Source: Paenibacillus polysaccharolyticus
GTDB lineage: Bacteria; Bacillota; Bacilli; Paenibacillales; Paenibacillaceae
Assembly: GCF_900102085.1 (NCBI RefSeq)
Contig: NZ_FMVM01000001.1
Span: 496,001 to 560,000, forward strand
Length of the DNA stretch: 64,000 bases
Direction of reading: 5' to 3'
The position numbers were made by a program, and so were the translations under genes. The notes beneath the pieces were generated by a model. That model worked only from the letters and a program-made list of their open reading frames with translations. It did no database searches and was not told the origin of the DNA. Position 1 is the stretch's first letter, and each line of letters begins with the position of its first letter. Shown here in pieces: positions 1 through 6,426 of this stretch.

Positions 1-1575
1 TCTAGGCGTATCTCCAATGCTGGAATAAGCCCGGCTAATACCTATGCTTACTGGCAGATTCAGATAGGTTACAACCCGTTCACGAATCCAATCGGCCTGT
101 GTGTGCATCCATTCCTTCAGCTGCATCTCATCACTCAGTTCAGAAGCAAGCACGGTAACCTGCGCATCATCTAGCATGACCGGTGTGAACCGAATCTCGG
201 AAGGAATCAACTCACCTACCATATTATTGACCGCAAATAGCAATAGATCCCGATCCTGCTCCTCATATCTCGTGCCTTCAAGCGTATCAATCTGAAGCAT
301 CAGTACGCCCAGATGTGACCATCCGGTCGGGAAATCATACAATTCGCCCTGATATCTGAAATCTTCTTCCGATATTTTACCTGTCAGCAGCTTGGTCATG
401 AAAAACTCCTGAAGATGCACATGTTGCCCCTTCATCTGCTCACGCATCGTTCTCTCCGAACTGAACAGGGTAGACAAGCGTTCCTCAATATAAATAAACT
501 CATCCTGACGGCGTCCAGCTGGAGGGAGCGGAGAATCTAACCCTTTTGTAAACTGCAACAGTCTAGAGATTGGTGAGTACATACGCCGGCTACCGTAGAT
601 GGCCACGAGCCCTGTCACCAATAACATGATTAACGTCGCCACACCGGTCACCACTGCGATTTTTTGCGACTGGGCTGTAATCTGTCCAAGCGAAACAACC
701 GATACGTATAACCAGCCGTTTAGCGGAGACTGCCTGTAGCTGACGGCTACGGGTTTGCCCTCCACTTCTGCGCTGTAAAAACCTTGTGCTTCCCCCGTTG
801 TCTGAACCTTCTCCTGAATGTCCTGGTTGAGCAGATCGTATTTATTTCCATAATTCGTGTCATTCAGAAAGTATTTCTGGTCTTTATCCAGAACGTACAA
901 ATCACCCGAATTCGGATTCCGGCTCAAAAAGCTGCTCAGTTCTGCATCCGCAATATCAATGACAAGGAACCCTTTCGGTTTCACATTTGTGGGCACCATC
1001 GGAATTTTAAAAACCATGCTGACTACATTATCAGAAGAGATCAAGGTAGGAGCCTGTTCCGTTAAAGCCTCACCCATGCCAGCAGATACAGGCACGCTCT
1101 CTTTGGATGAACTTTTATTCTGAGTCACCCAGAACAAACTGTTGGTGTATGTAAGATAAGTACCGATTCGGTCTCGAATGCTGAAATCATTGATTTTACC
1201 AAATGAACGCATCGATACGACCCAGTCCTGTTCCAGATTTACAAGGTAAGCCTGATCAATACTTGTGACCGCCTGAAGATTGTTAAAACCGGATGTCAAA
1301 TCACGAATTTCTTGAAATTCGCTACTATTCAGCGGTTGCTTCATTGCACGAAGCACCAAAGGTGAATTGACATACTGGATTGAGGACAGTTGTAAACTTC
1401 GTAATACTTGTTCCACTCGCATCTGAGTCTGATGTAGTATCTGAAGATTACTCTCGCGCACTTTCTGTTCGATATCACGCGAGGCAATCGTATACGAGAC
1501 GGAACCAATCACAATGACTGGCAATGCCCCAAGAATCATCGTAAAGCAGAGCAGACGCAGTAGATATTTAGGCAA
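1..1575 (-). CDS. Transmembrane AraC-type transcriptional regulator, N-terminal part (partial)
   Basis: The reading frame is open from about 1575 to the window edge (525 codons) and its C-terminus lies outside. Visible parts are an N-terminal membrane helix (about residues 8-30), an extracellular sensor region of about 250 residues resembling a Cache domain, and a second membrane helix at about 290-315 (ends LLVTGLVAIYGSRR). A cytoplasmic segment follows, of the type that lies between membrane and HTH in large Paenibacillus AraC regulators. The C-terminal HTH is not in the window, so the AraC assignment is inferred from architecture; a histidine kinase is the main alternative. The start is taken as TTG at 1575, with AAGGGAG nine bases upstream. 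The ATG at 1584 abuts that ribosome site and is less likely. Such regulators usually control a neighbouring sugar ABC transporter or glycoside hydrolase. Confidence 0.75.
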   Translation of the reverse strand, partial: MPKYLLRLLCFTMILGALPVIVIGSVSYTIASRDIEQKVRESNLQILHQTQMRVEQVLRSLQLSSIQYVNSPLVLRAMKQPLNSSEFQEIRDLTSGFNNLQAVTSIDQAYLVNLEQDWVVSMRSFGKINDFSIRDRIGTYLTYTNSLFWVTQNKSSSKESVPVSAGMGEALTEQAPTLISSDNVVSMVFKIPMVPTNVKPKGFLVIDIADAELSSFLSRNPNSGDLYVLDKDQKYFLNDTNYGNKYDLLNQDIQEKVQTTGEAQGFYSAEVEGKPVAVSYRQSPLNGWLYVSVVSLGQITAQSQKIAVVTGVATLIMLLVTGLVAIYGSRRMYSPISRLLQFTKGLDSPLPPAGRRQDEFIYIEERLSTLFSSERTMREQMKGQHVHLQEFFMTKLLTGKISEEDFRYQGELYDFPTGWSHLGVLMLQIDTLEGTRYEEQDRDLLLFAVNNMVGELIPSEIRFTPVMLDDAQVTVLASELSDEMQLKEWMHTQADWIRERVVTYLNLPVSIGISRAYSSIGDTPR

Positions 1576-1626
1576 GAAGAGCATCTCCCTTTTATAAAAA
1601 ATCGCTTACATTGGATTAAATTACTA

Positions 1627-1655
1627 TTGTTATTTTAAAACCCAATCATAATCAA
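1627..1655 (-). promoter_or_regulatory. Candidate sigma-A promoter of the AraC-type regulator
   Basis: On the minus strand TTGATT (1655-1650) and TAACAA (1632-1627) are separated by 17 bases, about 50 bases before the chosen start. It is back to back with the leader promoter at 1679-1707. The -10 box is imperfect, so this is tentative. Confidence 0.4.
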
Positions 1656-1678
1656 GTCCACATCTTTATTCAGAATTG

Positions 1679-1707
1679 TTGACTTGAAGTGATTTCCAGT
1701 TTATATT
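1679..1707 (+). promoter_or_regulatory. Sigma-A promoter of the attenuator leader and MutS2-like gene
   Basis: TTGACT (1679-1684), a 17-base spacer and TATATT (1702-1707) form a near-consensus housekeeping promoter. Transcription would begin near 1714, about 30 bases before the leader ORF and about 380 bases before the structural gene. Confidence 0.8.
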
Positions 1708-1742
1708 ACATGTATATTCCTCAGGTCGAAGGAGAGATTTTG

Positions 1743-1766
1743 ATGTCGGTGAGCGTTCTTAACTAA
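1743..1766 (+). CDS. Seven-codon leader peptide MSVSVLN of the attenuator
   Basis: A short ORF (ATG 1743, TAA 1764) encodes MSVSVLN. It has a strong ribosome site (AAGGAG, 1729-1734) eight bases before the ATG. The 13-base string GAAGGAGAGATTT at 1728-1740 is repeated exactly before the structural gene at 2079-2091. The last four codons (1755-1766) are the 5' arm of a perfect 12-bp inverted repeat whose other arm lies at 1855-1866. A ribosome held on this ORF would therefore open the stem. This arrangement is typical of leader peptides in ribosome-mediated attenuators, such as those preceding erm or ABC-F genes. Translation is inferred. Confidence 0.6.
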   Translation: MSVSVLN

Positions 1767-1914
1767 TCAAGTTTCATATTCAGGAGTTTGGCTTTTCATG
1801 ACACTTTTGCCGTCAAGGCATACGTGTGTTTCATGATGCGTCAGATCCCTGTACTTAGTTAAGAACAGCGGAAATCAAACATCGCCTCCGGGATTGCCTA
1901 TGTCCGGGTCTATT

Positions 1915-1945
1915 TCCGCGCTGTGTTCAGCGCGGATTTTTTTTT
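1915..1945 (+). terminator. Attenuator terminator T1
   Basis: Perfect 9-bp stem TCCGCGCTG/CAGCGCGGA with a 4-base loop, followed by nine T residues. Its 5' arm is shared with the candidate antiterminator. Confidence 0.85.
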
Positions 1946-1985
1946 GTATAGACCCTCTTTATGGACTCTGCTTTCCCATACGTTC

Positions 1986-2024
1986 AGGGCGGAGAATGAC
2001 GTTTGTTCATTCTCCGCCCTTTTT
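1986..2024 (+). terminator. Second leader terminator T2
   Basis: Perfect 14-bp stem (1986-1999 with 2007-2020), 7-base loop, then a short T run. It lies between T1 and the MutS2-like gene, so read-through must pass both. No competing antiterminator was found for it by eye. Confidence 0.85.
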
Positions 2025-2095
2025 GTGTTTTCCATGAGGAATATTTTTCACTATAAGCACAACAAAAACATTTTACATGAAGGAGAGATTTAAAC

Positions 2096-4141
2096 ATGAA
2101 TAACAATAATGAGGCTAACAAGACGGCAAATATCAAGAGTTCAAACGAACAAACCCTAACCATTCTTGGCTTCCATCATATTCAAAAAAACATTGCTGAC
2201 TGCGCCCTTTCCTATCTGGGCAAACGTTATGCCCGTGAACTCAAACCGATGACCGATGTGCATCTGATTCAGATGCGTCTGGACGAAGCTGCGGAGGCCA
2301 CAGCTCTTGTCCGTTTTGGGGCGAGCGTGCCAATCCCTTCGCTGGAGGGGATGGAAACGATTATCAACCTGCTTGGCACGGGATATCTGTTCAGTGAACG
2401 CGACTTCAGTCATCTCGCCCAATTTCTACACAGCTGCACACAACTGATGAAGTATATGGAGAGTAAATCCGGCATCGCTCCCATCGTTAGTCGTTATGCC
2501 TCCTCTATGATGCTTATGGAATCCTTACGAAGTGAAATTGAACGTTGTATCCACAACGGTCGAATTCAGGATCAAGCGAGCAAGGAACTCGTACGAATTC
2601 GAAAAAGAATGACCGTGCATGAGGAACGCATGAAGCGCAAGCTGGATTCACTGGTTAGTAAGCACCGTTCGATCATGCAGGAGCAGGTCGTGAGCCAGCG
2701 AAATGGAAAAACAGTACTGCCCATTAAAAAAGAGTTCCGTAAACAGGTTAAAGGCAGTGTACTCGACGAATCGGGTAGCGGCCAAACCGTATATATCGAA
2801 CCAGCCGAGCTGTCAGGACTGCAGATGGAACTCTCTTCACTGCAAGCCGAGGAGTCCAGGGAAGAGATGAAAATCCTTGGAGACTTGACTTCTCTGACCG
2901 AATCGTACAGCCGGGAAATTGCACTGAATACAGAAACCGTTGGCGTGCTTGACTTCCTGTTTGCCAAAGCAAAATATGCGGCGGCTATAGATGGTCGATC
3001 CGTACGCGTTAATAGCAACGGTAAAGTTAAACTGCAACGAGCGAGACACCCCTTGATGGGGCCGTCCATGGTCCCGCTTGATTTTTCCATCGGATACACT
3101 TACTCGTCCCTTATCATTACAGGCCCGAACACAGGCGGTAAAACCGTTGCTCTCAAAACATTGGGGTTGCTCACTCTCATGGTGCAATCTGGGCTGCTTG
3201 TTCCTGTGGATGAAAGAGGTGAAATGGCCGTGTATGAACAGATCGCAGTGGATATTGGCGATGGACAGAGTCTTGAGCAGGCACTCAGCACATTCTCAGC
3301 GCATATTCGGAATATGATTACCATTCTGGAGCAGGCGAATCCTTCAACGCTTGTACTGATTGACGAGATGGCATCAGGTACAGATCCAGGAGAAGGTGTA
3401 GGACTTTCCATTGCTATGCTGGAGGAATTGCATCACCGCGGAGCAACCGTGGTAGCTACAACACATTTTGGGGAAATTAAGCATTTTGCTTCAGCCACAT
3501 CTGGATTTGAAAATGCACGCATGGAGTTTGACACCGTATCTCTCCAACCTCTGTATCGACTTCGGATTGGAGAAGCCGGTGAAAGCTATGCATATTCTAT
3601 CGCGCTGAAGCTGGGCATGCCCCGGCATATCATCGCTCGTTCCAAATCTGTTGTGGATGAAGCTCTCACGAAGAACATGATGCAAGATGTTGCAAAAGAA
3701 TCGCAATCACAAACAGATAGTGAACATCACACTACCTTGCCTGTCTCTATGGAACACACTGATTCTATAGAGAAAAATGCACATACGACCGTCCCAAATA
3801 AGACTATATCTCCAAACGGTGCGCCTCCCGTCTCCGATCCGGCACCAGCACCAATACGTGCCTTTCGTAAAGGAGACCGCGTCTACGTTGCCTATCTGGA
3901 TCAGGCAGGTATAGTAAGTGAAGAAGAGGATAACCGTGGACAGATCGGGGTCATGATTCGGGGCCGTAAACTAAAAATTCATAAGAAACGTCTGCGTCTG
4001 CACATCTCTGCTGACGAGTTGTATCCAGCCGATTATGATCTCGACATTGTGCTGGAAAGCAAAGAAAACCGCAAAAAACGCAAACTCATGGGGCGCAAGC
4101 ATGTAGAGGGATTACAAATTGAGCTACCACCGGAAGAATGA
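2096..4141 (+). CDS. MutS2-like ATPase lacking the Smr domain
   Basis: This 681-residue protein has the MutS2-type core (lever/clamp region, about 1-320) and a MutS-family ABC ATPase. Walker A is GPNTGGKT at about 343-350, Walker B and signature are LVLIDEMASGTDPGEG around 417-432, and an ATTHFGE switch follows. After the ATPase, where canonical MutS2 has a long coiled coil, there is only a polar linker (about 528-590). A KOW-like segment (about 591-645, starting KGDRVYVAYLDQAG) and a basic tail close the protein. The C-terminal Smr nuclease-like domain is absent (usual MutS2 is about 785 residues). MutS2 in Bacillus subtilis is known to recognise collided ribosomes and split them using its ATPase. 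This paralogue could do that without Smr, which is inference. AAGGAGAG sits about eight bases before the ATG. The gene lies behind the attenuator at 1714-2024. Confidence 0.85.
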   Translation: MNNNNEANKTANIKSSNEQTLTILGFHHIQKNIADCALSYLGKRYARELKPMTDVHLIQMRLDEAAEATALVRFGASVPIPSLEGMETIINLLGTGYLFSERDFSHLAQFLHSCTQLMKYMESKSGIAPIVSRYASSMMLMESLRSEIERCIHNGRIQDQASKELVRIRKRMTVHEERMKRKLDSLVSKHRSIMQEQVVSQRNGKTVLPIKKEFRKQVKGSVLDESGSGQTVYIEPAELSGLQMELSSLQAEESREEMKILGDLTSLTESYSREIALNTETVGVLDFLFAKAKYAAAIDGRSVRVNSNGKVKLQRARHPLMGPSMVPLDFSIGYTYSSLIITGPNTGGKTVALKTLGLLTLMVQSGLLVPVDERGEMAVYEQIAVDIGDGQSLEQALSTFSAHIRNMITILEQANPSTLVLIDEMASGTDPGEGVGLSIAMLEELHHRGATVVATTHFGEIKHFASATSGFENARMEFDTVSLQPLYRLRIGEAGESYAYSIALKLGMPRHIIARSKSVVDEALTKNMMQDVAKESQSQTDSEHHTTLPVSMEHTDSIEKNAHTTVPNKTISPNGAPPVSDPAPAPIRAFRKGDRVYVAYLDQAGIVSEEEDNRGQIGVMIRGRKLKIHKKRLRLHISADELYPADYDLDIVLESKENRKKRKLMGRKHVEGLQIELPPEE

Positions 4142-4325
4142 AGGTACGCCCACGATTTAAAAAATCAACCTGTGCATACGTTACCCTCATACGAGTACTT
4201 GCGGTGTAGATGGAGTAAGTCACGATTATAAAAGTTGGGAGCAAAACCAATGTATTTGTTATACTGAAATCAACAAAAGGTCACTGTCCGGAATGCAAAA
4301 CAATGAAAAAGGAGGGAGATAGGCC

Positions 4326-4556
4326 ATGTCTGATCAACAGGACAGCACTCCTGGCAAAACGCTCAATGCGCTGATATGTCCACTTTGCGGGGAAAGAAAT
4401 GCTTGTGCCTATGCTGAAGGTAAACCACATTCGGAATGTTGGTGCGGCCATGTTTCCTTCCCCGAAGGTGTGTTTGAACGCATTCCAGCCGAGAAACGCG
4501 GCAAGTCATGCATTTGTCAGCAATGTGTGGAGAACTATGTACGTGAGCATGAGTAA
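4326..4556 (+). CDS. Small cysteine-rich CWC family protein
   Basis: 76 residues with eight cysteines in three clusters: CPLC, a central CWCGH that gives the CWC family its name, and CICQQC near the C-terminus. The pattern suggests a small structural metal-binding (probably zinc) protein. A strong ribosome site (GGAGGGAG) precedes the ATG. It lies 184 bases after the MutS2-like gene on the same strand with no obvious terminator between, so partial co-transcription is possible; a weak TATACT box near 4259 could instead give it its own promoter. The function of the family is not established. Confidence 0.75.
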   Translation: MSDQQDSTPGKTLNALICPLCGERNACAYAEGKPHSECWCGHVSFPEGVFERIPAEKRGKSCICQQCVENYVREHE

Positions 4557-4630
4557 CTATTTTGCTATAACCAGCTCTTATTCGCTAAAAGCGATATGAA
4601 GAGCCTATTGTTAACTAGGATCGAAAAATA

Positions 4631-4690
4631 AAAGAAACCATTCCCTCTCAAATGGAACTGTATCATGAATTTGAAGGGATGGTTTCTTTA
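4631..4690. terminator. Bidirectional terminator after the CWC gene
   Basis: A long stem pairs AAAGAAACCAT plus CCCT with AGGG plus ATGGTTTCTTT around a roughly 25-base loop. A/T tracts on both sides suit both strands. Apart from this, 4557-4848 shows nothing recognisable. Confidence 0.75.
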
Positions 4691-4848
4691 TATTCCAGAC
4701 TTAAGTTCGTTATTACGTTTGGTATCTCTTTTTCATCTATATTTCTGTATAAACAGATAGATAAACTTGCTAACGTCCCAGCCTTAGTGGATCCACGCTG
4801 AGCTTTCAATACACTATGCCAGACTTCGATTACTGTTATACAAACCGA

Positions 4849-5994
4849 TTACATCTGTTTGTACTGCTTCACTGCCTCCACCAGTACCGGATGATTCTCA
4901 TCCATACCAGTATAGTGCGATAACGCGGCTTCGACGCCTTTTTCGCGGATCATGCTTTGTAGCTCCACCGCTTCGGGATCATCAGACACATCAAACTTGC
5001 AGGCAGCGGCCATTCCCATGGCGAGATGTGTCACTGGCATGTCTTCTTCATACGCCAGAAGTGCCGGGCGAACGAGACGATCATTCGGGGAAAGCTTGCG
5101 CAGTGGCGAGCGCCCCACACGGGTTACCTCGTCGGTCAGATAAGGATTAACAAACCGTCCCAAAATTTTTACAATATACTGCTCATGTTCTTCCGGGTTG
5201 AAACCAAAGCGTTTTACCAACACCTGACCCGTTTCCTGCAGTGCTCCATATACCACAGATTTCACCTTTTCATCGGCAATAGCCTTCTGAATGGTATCAT
5301 ATCCTTGTACATAGCCGATATATGCCGCAACGCAATGTCCCGTATTTACAGTAAACAGCTTACGCTCAATGTACGGTTCAAGATCATCTACATAAACAAC
5401 ACCATCCATTGGTTTGAATGCAGGTGCCATTTGCGAACGATCCACTACCCACTCATAAAAAGGCTCCACCTGAACATGCAACATGTCTTCATGATTCTGG
5501 ATCGGTACAATCCGGTCTACGGCCGAATTAGGAAAGTAAACATATTCATCAGCAAACCCGCGAGCCTGCTCATCCAGCAAAGCATACACATGCTCTTTGA
5601 GCTGAGCGCTTCCACCGATGGCATTTTCACAAGCGATAATATGCAACGGCTTTTGTATAGAACCTGCACGTCTTCTTTGCTCCAGACCTTCTGCGATTCC
5701 TGGTGCAATATGCTTTAGTATGCCTACACCAACTGCGGTTGTAACCAGGTCAGCTTCTGCCACGGCCTTAGCAACTGTCTGCAACTCCCGTCCATTAATG
5801 GCTGTTACTCCGGTTACGGTCTCCTGATCTTTGCTTTCATTGGCAAGCTCTACGGTGTACTCCCCGCGCCCCCGAAGAGCATTCACTAGTTCCTGATTTA
5901 CATCCGAGAACGTCACTTCATATCCGGCACGGGACAGAATCAAACCAATAAATCCGCGTCCGATGTTACCTGCGCCAAAGTGGAGGGCCTTCAT
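4849..5994 (-). CDS. mtlD: Mannitol-1-phosphate 5-dehydrogenase
   Basis: Oxidises mannitol 1-phosphate, delivered by the PTS, to fructose 6-phosphate with NAD, feeding glycolysis in the cytoplasm. The 381-residue length is that of the family. The N-terminal dinucleotide-binding motif GAGNIGRGFIG lies at about residues 7-17, and the conserved NTGHCVAAYIGY stretch of the C-terminal mannitol dehydrogenase domain is present. It is the last gene of mtlA-mtlR-mtlF-mtlD, and its ATG overlaps the mtlF stop by four bases (ATGA), which indicates translational coupling. Confidence 0.96.
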   Translation of the reverse strand: MKALHFGAGNIGRGFIGLILSRAGYEVTFSDVNQELVNALRGRGEYTVELANESKDQETVTGVTAINGRELQTVAKAVAEADLVTTAVGVGILKHIAPGIAEGLEQRRRAGSIQKPLHIIACENAIGGSAQLKEHVYALLDEQARGFADEYVYFPNSAVDRIVPIQNHEDMLHVQVEPFYEWVVDRSQMAPAFKPMDGVVYVDDLEPYIERKLFTVNTGHCVAAYIGYVQGYDTIQKAIADEKVKSVVYGALQETGQVLVKRFGFNPEEHEQYIVKILGRFVNPYLTDEVTRVGRSPLRKLSPNDRLVRPALLAYEEDMPVTHLAMGMAAACKFDVSDDPEAVELQSMIREKGVEAALSHYTGMDENHPVLVEAVKQYKQM

Positions 5995-6425
5995 AGCTCC
6001 ATTTCACTTTCTAGAATGGTGATTACTTCCTCAGCCGTTTTCGCATAACGCAGTGCTTCCATATTCTCTTCTTCGGCACAGATTACTGCGATGCTCGTCA
6101 GAATCTCCATATGTTCGCCGCCTTGTGCAGCGATGCCAATGACCATATAAGCTTTTTCCTCTCCAAAATCAACCCCTTGCGGGAACTGAATTACCGAGAT
6201 TCCGGTCGAGAGAATGAACGTTTTGGATTCTTTTGTACCATGCGGAATAGCCAGTCCATTGCCGACATAAGTGGATACAATCTCTTCACGCTCAATCATT
6301 TTGTCAATGTAATCTGCAGTGATATGACCTGCATCCTTCAAAATCTGTCCTGCCATACGAATCGCTTCATATTTATCCTGAGCCGTCGCGTTCATGATGA
6401 CTTTGTCTTTTGTTAACATACTCAT
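5991..6425 (-). CDS. mtlF: PTS mannitol-specific EIIA component
   Basis: 144-residue cytoplasmic EIIA domain that passes phosphate from HPr to the EIIB part of MtlA. The phosphorylated histidine is His62 in GLAIPHGTK. The start at 6425 (MSMLTKDK) is preferred over an upstream in-frame start at 6500, because GGAGGT lies nine bases upstream and the longer form would run back into mtlR. EIIA is a separate protein here, whereas in enterobacteria it is fused to the transporter. The last codons overlap mtlD. Confidence 0.95.
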   Translation of the reverse strand: MSMLTKDKVIMNATAQDKYEAIRMAGQILKDAGHITADYIDKMIEREEIVSTYVGNGLAIPHGTKESKTFILSTGISVIQFPQGVDFGEEKAYMVIGIAAQGGEHMEILTSIAVICAEEENMEALRYAKTAEEVITILESEMEL

Positions 6426-6426
6426 G

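Larger units (their letters stand above)
1714..1945 (+). promoter_or_regulatory. Putative ribosome-mediated transcription attenuator (leader RNA)
   Basis: The leader contains three elements. (1) A 12-bp perfect long-range stem, 1755-1766 with 1855-1866, whose 5' arm is the end of the leader ORF. (2) A candidate antiterminator, GCGGAAAT (1868-1875) pairing with ATTTCCGC (1912-1919). (3) An intrinsic terminator at 1915-1945 whose 5' arm overlaps that antiterminator. An extra pairing, GATGT (1742-1746) with ACATC (1879-1883), could extend the first stem over the start codon and tie down the antiterminator strand. The mutually exclusive pairings are seen in the sequence; the regulatory logic is inference. 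A free-standing small RNA is the alternative. Confidence 0.6.

Noticed and set aside
1714..1945. 6S RNA, tmRNA or SRP RNA
   Set aside because: The long hairpin and terminator first suggested a housekeeping RNA, but none of the conserved sequences of those RNAs is present, and a leader ORF plus terminator/antiterminator pairing fits better.
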